Shown piece by piece: positions 14,001 through 25,300 of a stretch of DNA of 64,000 nucleotides. Source of the DNA: Montifringilla adamsi (Eukaryota; Chordata; Aves; Passeriformes; Passeridae). Below the pieces are notes generated by a model, which ran no database searches, was not told the origin of the DNA, and saw only the letters and a list, made by a program, of their open reading frames with translations. Where the stretch lies: positions 315,138 through 379,137 of the forward strand of contig JAGGNK010006637.1 of assembly GCA_017590115.1 (NCBI GenBank). The letters are read 5' to 3'. Each line of letters starts with the position of its first letter. Positions within the stretch are counted from its first letter, which is position 1. The position numbers and the translations under genes are program-made.

Positions 14001-15900
14001 CAAGTTGTTTAGTGCCCAGATTTTATCTCAAGGGAGAAAATTATATCAGCTCCCCAAACCACTAAGTAACTTGAATAACTCTTGCTTTCAGTCTCCACCC
14101 ACAACACAGTTATTTTATCCCTAGTACTTCCTTCAATTGTTTTTGGTTTGTTTTATAGTAAGTAATGTACAAATTTTCTATCAACTTCTGTTGGACAGCT
14201 AAGCCAGACTTGTGTTTTTAAAACACTCTTGTTTGGGATTCCTTTCATTTTTTCAGAACAGTCTTTTTATGGCTTTTTTTTAAAAAAATACATAATTTTA
14301 ATACTTATTTGTGATTTTTAAATTTTCTTAACTGAGGTAATTTTTTTCATTTAAAATACATAGTTTAAAAGGGCATCAGCCATATGGGAGGAAAAGTAAC
14401 GAAGAGTAAAATTTTTAAGCCAGTGTACTTAAAAAAAAAGTTCTCAGCATTAAAAGGCAGTCAGTCACTTGGGATACATTATGTTTAGTAAACAGGTTTG
14501 AAGAATTTTTAGGATATGTAACTTTTTATTTAATTTCTTAGAGCAAGGGGTTTGTTTCCCTGTCAAGGTAAGAGAATCATTTGTGTTATTTAAGTGCTGA
14601 AGGCAGTCATGTTCTTGGGCAAATTAATTTAGTTCCTCACATGTGAATGGTCATTTGTCAGTACTTTTGCTTTGTATACAGCTAAGTGAAAAATTAAATC
14701 TTTGTAAATTAATTCAGTTTGCAGCACTGGTATGCGCTTCCCTCTGCTTACCCTGAAATAGCAAGGATAAAAGAGAGGAGAAATAATTATGGGCAAAACA
14801 GTAGCCTTTTCTTCTTCTTCCAGACGTTCTTATAGGCAGAAAAACCCACACAAATTACTCCTTGCCTATCACATACATGGACATTTTGTTAAGATGGATC
14901 TTTGTGGATTCCTAGGAGGGGACTCCCAATTTGTATTTAGTCTAAAGCACTCGGCGGTGGAGGCTCAGGAGGGGCATGCCAGAAGCCGTGTGCAATGGTC
15001 TTCTTTTGTTTAGGTCTGGAATACTGATTGTTAAGGTCTCAACAGGGGAATGTTTTCAAATAGTTTCTGGGAAATCAGAAGGATTATTATTTTCTTTAAT
15101 GATGCGGCAAAAAAAAAAACCAGCTTAAACTAGGACATAAGGAGCAGAGCATCCAGTGACAGAAAAATGCTTTTTAAAAAAGTTTTTTTCTTGTTTTGTT
15201 GATTGGTTTGATCCATGCAACATGAGATGTGTTTTCTTTCCTCCCTCCTTGATACTGGCAGTTGTTTTTTATGTTTGCTGCAGATGATCGGGAAACTAAT
15301 TCCAAAGCCTGCACCTGTGTGACACTGACCTAGGTGTACCTTGCCACATCCTGCTTTTATTCTGCTGCACAGATCAATTTACGGTTTATTCTTCATCCCT
15401 CTCTCCTTTGTCCACAAAACCATCCATCAACCCCCTCCTGCCTCCCCACACCTCCTGGGAGCGGGAGGGACAGCTCCTCTCTGTGTCTCAAGGCTGCCTT
15501 GGCAGGGGAATGGAGGCCAAACTTCTGTCAGGTCAAGGTACCCATCTTTTAAAGACGGTGCTCACATTTTCATTATAAGACCCTATTTGATTTATAAGTT
15601 GATGCACAGACTTGCTGCAAGCTGAACTTGTCATACTTAGTTTCATCTGGGGTGGTAGTTACTGTTCTCCCGCATTGTCAGCAAACCTCGTGTGTAGGCT
15701 CTGCTTCCTCCCCATACAGGAGATGGAGACGGTGGCTTTGCTGAGTGCATTTTTGGTTTTGCTATGTTTCTGGTTTTAGGCATCAGATGTGCTAATGCCT
15801 TCAGCTAAGACTGTGTTTTGGCAGGCTCTCACAGGTTTTCTGAAGCCTGAAGTCAGGCGGCTGCTGCCAGCTTCCTCCTCTGTTTTTATATTGCTTATAA
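5084..15900. other. Probable intron or intergenic DNA, nothing recognised
   Basis: About 10.8 kb of AT-rich sequence with no exon I can support. It contains short A or T runs (for example near 6072-6088 and 10918-10929), a short AAAT tetranucleotide run near 9020-9032 and imperfect repeats of a gtgcatgc motif near 7671-7703. The longest open frame of the window (10828-11310, minus, 160 codons) is here. It has no domain, signal peptide or splice context that I can see, and I treat it as chance. If the exon at 4920 is real, the start of this block is its downstream intron. Confidence 0.5.
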
Positions 15901-15930
15901 CCAGGGCCTAAATTACCTTTTATTTTACAT

Positions 15931-15938
15931 TGACGTCA
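15931..15938. promoter_or_regulatory. Perfect palindromic cAMP-response element (TGACGTCA)
   Basis: The 8-base palindrome tgacgtca is the consensus full site for CREB/ATF family bZIP factors. It sits about 30 bases before the start of the GC-rich block at 15960. Full CRE sites in vertebrates act mostly close to promoters inside or beside CpG islands, which fits this position. AT-rich, TATA-like sequence lies slightly upstream (15879-15900). That the site is used is inference. Confidence 0.5.
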
Positions 15939-15959
15939 GGACAATAAAGATCACGAAGT

Positions 15960-16255
15960 AAAGCATGTGCTAGCTGCTTGCAGCACGGAGCCGTCCGTGT
16001 GCCGGAGCGTGCAGAGCCTCGGCGGGAGCGGGGCGGCCCCGGCGAGAACAGCTCCCTCGGCGCGGGGCCCCGAGCGGGGCATCTGCCCCACCCAGGGACA
16101 GGGGTGTCCTCCAGACCCTGCAGGGAGGCTTCGCACACTGCACTTTGATGCAGAGCAGCCTGGGTTTGTGCCACGCAAAGGAACGCGGGCCAACCTTGGG
16201 GACGGAGGCAGGTCGGGAGAAGGCAGTAGAAGGACCTGTGTTCTGCTGCGGCTTT
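15960..16255. promoter_or_regulatory. Short CpG island, candidate promoter or first exon
   Basis: In an otherwise CpG-poor, AT-rich window this roughly 300-base block is about 60-65 percent G+C and carries about 23 CpG dinucleotides by my hand count, an observed/expected ratio near 0.75. CpGs are densest at 15985-16080. Such islands usually mark germline-unmethylated promoters. The CRE just upstream supports a promoter reading, either for a long non-coding RNA or for an alternative first exon. Both strands are open for over 100 codons across the island (plus 15967-16383; minus 15951-16361 and 15920-16309). This is expected where stop codons are rare in GC-rich DNA, so I do not call a protein. 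Transcription direction cannot be decided from sequence alone. Confidence 0.5.
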
Positions 16256-16406
16256 TTTGGGTTCTGTCACCTGACTCCTCAGGGAATGCACATAGGAAGA
16301 GATTGACATTGTTAATAAATGCTTCCCACACTAAGGAAACAAAAGAAGATTGCTGTCTCATTAGACAATTCTTATCTTCCTAAATGCGTGCTATCTCAGG
16401 GATTTA

Positions 16407-16439
16407 ACAGCTTAAGAACGGACAGCTTAAGAACGGACA
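16407..16439. repeat. Two-copy tandem repeat, 15-base unit
   Basis: The unit acagcttaagaacgg occurs twice head to tail without a mismatch, followed by the first three bases of a third copy. It lies about 150 bases after the CpG island. It is probably a replication-slippage duplication and has no visible function. Confidence 0.85.
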
Positions 16440-18923
16440 AAGGGGAACCTCTGCACCCTTAGCATGGGAATGGCCTTTTGAACTTGCCAGAGGCTGCAGT
16501 GTGTTGCCGGCAGACCCACCTACCAGGAGCTTAATACAACGCTGGTGATAATTGTTTTACTTCAGATTGGAAGATTTTCCATTATCAGTTGCTCAGTGGA
16601 GCACCTCAGGTTAAGCAGTCTCCTTATCCAAGGCTATGAAGCCAAGCCATACTTTACAGAGAAAAAGCCAGTTTGCTTAATTACTTTCTCAAATTGAAGG
16701 CTTTTCAGTAAGTCACCTTGCACAATTTTTCTGGCTTCTGTTTATTGGCGCATGCTTTAGTCAAAGAGTAAAACTATTTTTAATGGTTACATAGACTTGC
16801 TGGCCCTTGCAGATTTACGAAGCTGAAAGAGGGAAAATTATTCTACACCAAATTTAGTAAATACCACAAAGCACATTTTAATTTCCTCTTTGACTTGAGA
16901 ACAAAAAAAAATGACACAAGTTATGAAAGATTCCACCTAAGAGTCACTTACTAAATAGCTTTATCATCTAGATTTTGTAATTGGGAGGATGGATTGGGTT
17001 TTGCATTTACAAATTACACTTTCTCTGGATGGATTTAGTACATGATCTGCAATTTACACACAATACGTCTCAGGCTTGTCTGTGCAATCTTGAGGTTATT
17101 ACTTTATTACTTTTTTTTTCAAATAAGTGGTAAGACTTAGAGCTTGGTCTTTTTACTTTGCTCCATTAGATTTATATGATAATGCTGGTGGTACAGACAG
17201 TTATCAGCTTGCAGAGTCTTCTCAAAATGTAGGTATTCACCACTTTTGTCCATATAAAATGAATTGTGCTCTGAAACCAGAACATTAATGCTAATTAAAA
17301 AATACATGTGATAGATGTATAAAATCTTATACTGTAATGAATATAGTTCCAAATCTAAAACGTGTATCTTTCAGGGGAAAAAAAAAAAAAACAATAAAAA
17401 ACTGTTCTTCTTAGCTTTATTTTCTATTATTCTAGAATGTATTGGTACTATTTTGAAAAACATTACCATAGAATTCCTACTGTGTCTGTTTCCTGGTTCC
17501 TTTTCATTCGCTTGGGCTGTCTTTGTCACTGGCTGTTAACATTGTGGTAACTCAATGAATTTTTGGAAATGCATAGAAAACTTTTTGCACAGAGTGGTGT
17601 GTTACCTGAAGCTGCAACTGTATATAACCATGTGTTGTTTGTAATGGACCTGCACAGTAGCCCATCTTGGCCACCAGTGATGGGGTGAAGGACGGTAGTA
17701 GTTGCTGTCTGGGAACTTCATCTGGAAGTATCTCCTTTTCAGTAGCTTACTAGGAGGTATCAGGTGTGCATCTGGTATTCATGAAGGACCACAGGCTCTG
17801 TGATGGATTTGACTTGCAACCCACCTTTTCTCTCACAATACTTAAGCTTTTTCCAGACTTTAAACTGATAAACTATTATTATCAGTGAAATCATAGCACT
17901 TACATCTCAACTGGTTTTAAATATCTGCAGCTACCTTTTTTTGAAGGACTTACCAGATAACAAGAAGTCTGGTACTAGGTACATTTTTGGATTTGGTTTC
18001 AAGAATAGTTCTGACACTGGGAAATATTTAGGTCAAAGCCAATATTTATTATATAACTAAACTCGAGAAGTTTGTAGTGTGCTCTTGGCCAAGATTAAAA
18101 AAAACCACTTCGTTTCTTTTAAAAAAAATCTATAGTTGTAGTGATTTGCAGGGCAAACATGTATAGCTACTACATGTAGTAGATTGTAATATGCAGGAGT
18201 TTCTGGTCCGTAGAGACAGGAGTTCTGACCTATGGCTTTACCTGCAGAAATGGTAACTGAGAAGAAGCTTTTCATGGTGATCACTCAGTGCTAAAAAAGG
18301 GATCAAGCAGGTGCACAAATTGTGATGTGAACTTCAAGGCTGTGATGTATGACCCAGCCTAGCTGTTCCTTAAACCACAGCTCCTGGTGTGAAGAGTTTT
18401 CACAGATCTGCTAGGTTTTACTCCTAGTTTCTTCCTTCTTGGCTGACTGGTGAGATCTCCCTGTAGTTAGGCATTTGTCATTCTCTGTTGTGATGACAGG
18501 TTGGATACTATGAAATGGATCAAGGGGTTGATCAATGTCGAAACCAGTTCTGTTGTGGGCCGCCTGGTGTTTTTTTAACCAAATCACTACGTGCATCAGG
18601 ATCCATCTCAAAGCCCCAAAAGCAGTTATTTTGGTACAGTTAGGGGCAATACACTGCCGTGAGTCAGAAGTATAGGGACCCCTTTAGTTAAACAAGTGCT
18701 GAAAGCTTTATGTTGCTGAAGAATTACAGCCTCAGAAGGTTGTTTTCATTAGTTTTATAAATAGCCTATATTTTATAAGGTAAAAAAAGGTACCTAGTTT
18801 TTTCAAAGATAGTTTGAAGAAGTGAGCTTTTATTATGCTTTCTCTGTTCAGTTGCATTTTGCCATCTGAAGGTGGTGGGATAACATAAAATGAAGCAATG
18901 CTTCATTTCATATGTGTAGTTTT
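16440..18923. other. Non-coding DNA between CpG island and LTR
   Basis: AT-rich sequence with no supported gene. An A run of 15 lies near 17377-17391. The segment 18411-18680 has somewhat more G+C and a 66-codon minus-strand open frame with no recognisable domain. I see no repeat family that I can name. Confidence 0.5.
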
Positions 18924-18976
18924 TGTTATAGATAAAAATTGATCCAGACAATTTTTATAAAAATAAAAAGATAAAA

Positions 18977-18982
18977 TTTATT
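18977..18982 (-). promoter_or_regulatory. LTR polyadenylation signal
   Basis: AATAAA on the minus strand, near the 3' end of the LTR, about 140 bases after its TATA box. The following sequence is T-rich, as downstream elements of polyadenylation sites often are. Confidence 0.55.
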
Positions 18983-19118
18983 CGTGACCGATATACAGTC
19001 CCAACAGCCAACAATCAAGGGCAGCACCGACCCTGGGATCGGAGCTGGGTGAACTCAGATCTGGCCTCTGTCACACCGAATCACCTCTGTTCACCAATGC
19101 TGCCTGGCAGAATTCGAG

Positions 19119-19125
19119 TTTTATA
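19119..19125 (-). promoter_or_regulatory. LTR TATA box
   Basis: TATAAAA on the minus strand, preceded by an A-rich stretch and followed by the more GC-rich part of the LTR. Its position upstream of the AATAAA signal is right for the U3 promoter of the solo LTR. It would drive transcription leftwards, towards lower coordinates. Confidence 0.6.
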
Positions 19126-19554
19126 GTCTTTTTCTTGCCCACAGCGGAGTCCCTTTGTCCTTCCTTGGAGTTCTTCATATTCATGCTGTGTCTGTTCTCT
19201 GTCCTGTGCTGGACAAAGCCTTGTCCAGGAACTGATGTGTATCTGCTCCTCGGTTCCTGGAATCCCACATTCAGATGTATGTCCTTGATGGTCCTGTCTG
19301 TCTGAGATGAACATCTTCATGGACCGTCATTGCTGGGCATTCTCCTGCTCATACCAGTGAGAACACCCGTCTCCTGTGCAGGCTAGGTCCACTTCGTACG
19401 TTAATGACACACCTCCTCCTCGGCTGCCAGCTGCGGTTTCCACCACCCTGTGAAGCAATTCCCTTCTCCTTTGCTGGTGTGATTTTAAGGCTTTATATTA
19501 TATTATTCTAATAATCATATTCTATCAGCACAAATTACCATCATATCCATAACA

Positions 19555-22230
19555 TTTTTAACCTTGGAACAGTACTGGTATGTCATGTTCAGCAATGACA
19601 CTCCTAACTTTCATATGCTGAGATTTTTGTCACCTAGACAAGAAAGTGACCGAATTGATGCCTAAGATTGTAGTCAGTTTTACTAAGCATGAATCTGACA
19701 AGTAACTTACGTTAGTTTGCATGCAGTCACCGTATGAAGTCTTTAATTGGGGTAAGATCCACAGTTCTACTAGTGCAGCTGCTAGCATGCTAGGTGTTAT
19801 TTTATGTGTGTATGCCAGTCTGTGGAATATATTTGATTTTTCTGTGGTACAATTGTGTATATTTTTGTTTAAAAATATATTACTTGTTTTCTACACAGTA
19901 GCTGTAAATCAAAATACTAAATCTTGATACAGAACTTGTACTTGAAATTAATATTTTTGTTTTCCTTTGCTTCTGCTTGAATTACTATTAGTAGATTCTA
20001 AGAGGACATGGTTCCAAACTTAAATGTTGCGTTCAACCAAACAACAAATAACTTAGAGGTAAAAATGCTTTCAAGGCATATGCAGATCCAATGCCATGTT
20101 GTAACATTGTTTTCTGCCTTGGTAAAGAGTTGTGCAATTATAATAGTAGTTTTTGTTTTCGTAATGGAGTATAAAGTCGACATATGAAATACTCAGGAGG
20201 CGAAGGTGATGAAAGTGTAGATTTTGCATTAAAACATTTTCAGCAGAATATATCCTGAGGGGAAAAGAAGACTGTAGGAGGTAAATGACTTAATTAGGAT
20301 GCAGCTAAAAATTCTCTCAAAATAAGCATTTATTGTATAAGCTAAGGCACTAAGCAGCATGAGTATAAATATGCAACTTCAGGGCTGAGCTGATTTTCGC
20401 TCACAACTTTAGATCATCATTTTGGCATGTACTCACATTAACACTCTCTGTACCACCCAAGTTCCCAAACCGTTTCAGATTCCACAAAAGCCTGTAATTT
20501 TATTTGTTTGGGGTAAATTTAGCAAGCTGCTCCTGATTACACCTTAGCCTGGGACCATCTGTTGATAGTAAGTCTCTCAATGGAGTCGTTCCTGGAGGCA
20601 ATGAATGGGAAAAGGAGTGGAGCGCCAGTGCTGTTACTAAGCAGATGCATGCTATCAGTGGACGTCCTTCCGGCCTTCCAAGCTGCCAGCTCTCGGTATT
20701 GATGGAGTGTCATATGCGTGCAAGCCATTGGAGCCGACAGCAAGGAGAAGTGCTCTCGGGGCCCATTCATCACGTCTTTCTGCTGGGGTCTGATAGAGAC
20801 AGAGTTCTGAAGGCACAATTTTGTATATGAACGGAATAGAAGGCCTGATCCTTCTGCACTGTTATCCAAATTGCACAAGACCATGTGTGAGCTTTGCGGC
20901 AGTAGACTGTCAAAAGACTCCCATCACAAATAAGAGGATATAGCTGCTCTTCGTAACAAATAAGTAAACCCCAAAGTGTCAAGATTATTGTTTTTTAAGT
21001 CCATTTCTAATACCGAGGTTCCTGGTAGTTAATTTACTTCAGATGCCAGAAGAAATACACCATTTTGGGAGATAATGTTTAGGAAATCTGTCCTTGACAT
21101 GCTGGAGAATTTGTAATTGCTTGTTTTTGATAACACTGCTAAAGGTGCTCTAAGTTTACTGTTGTGTTGGGTTTTTTTGTTTTGATTTAGAGGTTTCTTC
21201 AGACCACTGTGAACAGCAGCCTCTGTGAGCAATGAGGTTTGGAAAACAGGTTGTGTAAGATGGCATGACTTGCTTAATCTTCTGTCTTGAAACAATTGGA
21301 AGAGAGAGGTGGACAGGCAGTGTGATGGACTAGATAATGGGTTGTCTGTTAAACGGTAGGAAGCCTGAACAAGATCAGTGAAGTGAAATGACTGGTTTAC
21401 AGTTTGATTGTAAGTGGTGTACAGCTCACTTCAAACAACCAGCAGTGTGCTGCTTGTTAGAGTTAGCAGCTTCATTTAAATCCCTTTCTGAGTCAACAAG
21501 AGCGGAAGGAGAATTTACCAGTCCTGCGCAGATAACAGTGTGTGCTGTGGCAGCTCCACTTGATACACAGTTTCTGTAGATGAGCCATGTAGTCTGGTCA
21601 CTTCCATTATCTCTCAGCTTTTGTGAACCAGGAAAGGCAGGAGAAAGAGACAAGGAAAGAATTGAATATCCATCAAAACCCTTCTGCACCATGCCCACTG
21701 CATACATTTTAAGAACCAGGTATCCTTATTTTAGAAAAATTAAGTGATGAGAGTCATTAATTCTTATGCTACTACCAGAAGTTCCTGATACCATAAAATT
21801 AATGAATGTGTGTTCAATTTAGGTTTATGACAGAAATTTTCTACTGCATATTTAATATAAAATAGGTGACTACAGAGTAAAGTTTGCCGATCTGCATTCA
21901 GTATCACCTGTCAGAATTGAGTATTTTCCCTTCTTGAAAGTGATAAGAAGTGAAAGTACTTGGTGTTTCTGATTAGGTGAAGACAGTTCTGTTTCTAATG
22001 CTGGAGTTTAAAAAATGCAAGATGTAATCTTCAGTGATGATTGGCCTAGTCCAGTAAATTACTGACATAAGAGCACTATGCAAGGTGTAATTCCATGCAG
22101 AAACTGCTTAAGTGTATAGTGTACACGGAAGTGAGTTAAAAGTGTTTGTTGGAGCTGGGGGGTTTTTTGATATCCTTTTAATTTTTCTTAATGAAATAAA
22201 ATCTTACATATCGTTATGACAGCCAGTAAT
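19555..22230. other. Non-coding DNA right of the LTR
   Basis: No gene recognised. The segment 20575-20790 stands out by holding about nine CpGs within some 210 bases in an AT-rich setting. Its open frames (minus 20537-20884, 115 codons; plus 20645-20830) look like chance products of that composition. See the separate finding on this patch. Confidence 0.45.
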
Positions 22231-22318
22231 TAAAAAAAAACAAAACAAAAAAAACACCACAACCCAAAAAAACCCCAAAACAAAACAAAACATTACAAAA
22301 GAAAAAAAAAAACCCAAG
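22231..22318. repeat. A/C-rich low-complexity tract
   Basis: Nearly 90 bases made almost only of A runs broken by C or CC (caaaacaaaa, accccaaaac). The complement is the same T/G texture seen at 26450, 29940 and 35189. It has no coding meaning, and the open frame that crosses it (minus 22204-22503) encodes only a phenylalanine/glycine-rich artefact. Confidence 0.85.
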
Positions 22319-25300
22319 AACTTATTCTCAAAAATTTTAGGAATTATTTGTTTAACAGTATCCTTTGCTATCATAAACTGGACTAATTTGTGGCTGGTGT
22401 GCAGCATTGAATTGAGAAGTGGCCAATGTGCAGAAGAGACACAAGACATAGGGTGAGGAAAGCAGAGCATATCATCAGGGTCATAGAGCATCTTACTGAT
22501 CAAATTGCGATTTGAAATGACTACACTAAATCTGGAAGCCAGTTTGCTAGATTATGTTCCTTTGCTATCAGGTTGTACTTCAAGCAAATAGAGAAATAAT
22601 CAAAATGTCTGTAAGAGTTCATCTTATTCCTTTTGGGGACTAGACTTTGATTGTACTCACTGACTCCAAAACAAGGCATTTATGGATGTGACTCTTCAGT
22701 TTGTGTGTCCCCACTAATCCCCCTCTGCTTTTTATGTCAACATAAAAATTGTCTGATTTTTGAATAGAGCTGGTCGAACTCCTTGTAGATTTAATTGTGG
22801 TATTTGGGGTCAGTTCTAGCTAATGATCCTTATGAAATGGTGCTCACTATCTTCCTAGAAGGTCTCTATAGGCAATAACCTAAATCGTAAAGACATCTGA
22901 ATAAATCTGTGTGCCTGGCCAAGCTTGAAATGTCTCTTAGCAAATCAAAAGGAATTTTTTTCCAGGTCATGACAGCTGGCTGTTTGACAGAGATGATCAG
23001 TAGTACTTTGTTCTTCCGGTCTTATTTGGTGATAGAGAACTACAGTTCAGTCTTCATTTCTGACACACAGCTGTGTCAAGGTTGCATGGTGTAGCATGGC
23101 ACTTACTTTGACATATTAAAAGATCATGGATGTAGCACAGAACTGCCCCTCAAATTCTCAACTGTTAAGACAGTGTAAAACAATAAACAAACAATGCATG
23201 TGTCATTGACATTAAACAGAGGTAAAGGTGTAGCATATTTGAGTTCAGCTTTTATGCCTGGCAGTATGATATGGAAGAGAAAAGAAAGATACTTTAGGAA
23301 TGTATGGAGACAACAGCAGCACAAACCCATTTTTGTACATTTTTAAAGATGGTCTGTTGAATGAAAGGGTAACGTACAATAAAACATAAGGGCATTTGGT
23401 CAGATTGGAAAATACAGATTAATGCCATCCTGATTTCTTCACTGTAATGGAAACACATGATAGAAATGTTAACATTCTGTACCGAGTTATAAATCATAAT
23501 CTTCCTTTCTTCCCACTATTCCCCTATGTAGCCTTTTTTTCAAAGAACCCAAACAGAAAAAGCTCAAAACGCAGAGTACTTATTTATGACAAGCTGTAAC
23601 AATCAGGAGGAGATAATGTCAACATCTGCTGATGGGACCTTACAGCCTGGGTCAGGTTGCAGAAGTATGTCATTTGAATTATGAAAGGAGAAAAGACTCT
23701 AGTCAATAGGCTGTCACAGAGCCAACTCACAGCTGCCTTGGAGCTATTGATCAGGATGATTTCACCAGGCAAATTGTCTCTACCAGAATGGCTGTGGAGC
23801 ACCACAGAACTGAGTCACTGACCTGTTTTTGTTTATTTAGCTTTCTCCAGGTATTTTTTATGATTCATTTCTTCTGTGATCTGTGTGTCATTCTGTGCTT
23901 GAAGATTGATCCATCTGTCTTTATAATACTTGCACCTTATGGCATTCATATCTTTTCTCCTGTATTGAAATAAAGCATTACCAAAAAGTGGCTTACACTG
24001 ACAGGGAAAGAGAGTGTGTGTAAGAAATAAACTCCCCCTCATGGAACCTTTAATTAAAAGCAGAAAACCCCGTATTTTTCCTGGTGTCATCATTAGTTGA
24101 TACCTGTATATTTACCATACACAAAAGCTAAAGCTTTTACTAGGCATTTACTGTAAGTGTAAGGGTTTATGGCCTTTTTCGTCATTCCCCATGCCTGTTT
24201 CAAAAGATGATGATCACAGCTTCAGGGTGAAAATATGTCAGGAATTTTACCCCACAAAAGACATAAAGTATGGGTGATATGAGCATGTGAAGAGAATGCC
24301 TCAGAAAAGAGAAGTACAAACTAGTGCTGATAGAAAATAAGCAAAGAGGATTATGATTTCTTGCTATATATAAACTTCTGCTTCCACATATACCACAATT
24401 TTTAAAATATTAATTACCCTGGATACTGGTGAGTGCTTCCTAATAACATGTGCTTGACCCTGTAAGTGAATAGTTGATGACGAGTGAGAAAGAGCGTTCT
24501 TCAGCATTAACAGCATGTGATTTTTGTCATGGGATTTAGAAAAGTACTGTATACTATGTTGAGTCAGCAGGTATTTTGAATTATAAGCTGTACAGTTACT
24601 TATTTAAAATAGATCCAGGCATTAGACTGCTACTAAGGAGCCTGCAGGCTGAACTTGTAACCTGGAGAAATTGTTACAAAACTAGAATGGCTGTCATGTT
24701 TGTTTTGTGGAACAGCTGGCAAACCTGAAAACTAGGTCTGTTATGTATGACTTTTACAGTGGTAACGTAGTTCATATGTGCCAGCAGAAAAAAAAAGGAA
24801 AGTTTTTTTTCTCCTTCAGATAGAGCACCCTGAAGAATAGAGGGAGAAAGAATGTGGCATTAGAAAAGTGCCTTATTTCTATTGTAATTATCATTGTTTC
24901 TAGGTCTGTTCTGAGACGCTTGAACTGGAAATTATATTTTAGTCCCCATGCTGTCATTTTGGGATATATTTGGATGTGTCTTCCACTGGCTACTTTACCT
25001 TGTAACAATTTATTATAGCTGTCTATATGAGTAGTCCTGGACTTCAGAAAAGACCCAGTCTAACACCCCTTGAGAATTCTCACTGCAGGCACTCAGAGGA
25101 GGACATGAATAATCTCACAATTTAAAGCCTTTTTTGAATGTGGAATGCTCTTAAACTGCAGTAACCTTGTCAGTAAGTAGCTGTTTTGGAACAGCTATTG
25201 CACTTCAAATTCATAGCCTGTCATATTTGGGAATAATTTTTCCATGTAGACAGGACTCAGAGAGGATAGAAGCAGCTGCTCAGTTTACCCATGTGATTAG

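Larger units (their letters stand above)
18924..19554 (-). mobile_element. Solo LTR of an endogenous retrovirus, minus orientation
   Basis: A 631-base block with retroviral LTR architecture when read on the minus strand. It starts TGTTATGG (at 19554) and ends CTATAACA (at 18924), so the ends form the expected short inverted repeat with TG...CA termini. A TATAAAA box lies at 19125-19119 and an AATAAA signal at 18982-18977, roughly 140 bases apart, giving a normal U3-R-U5 order with a short, AT-rich U5. The block is richer in G+C and CpG than its flanks. Both flanks abut a T run, so a 4- or 5-base target duplication is consistent but cannot be proved. No primer-binding site follows it, no polypurine tract precedes it, and no gag, pol or env frame is nearby. 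It is therefore a solo LTR left by recombination. The class (ERV1, ERVK or ERVL type) is undecided. Confidence 0.8.

Noticed and set aside
15951..16383. Overlapping open frames of 129-138 codons on both strands across the CpG island
   Set aside because: Stop codons are rare in GC-rich DNA, so both strands stay open by composition. The peptides are low-complexity Pro/Gly/Arg/Ser-rich and unrecognisable.
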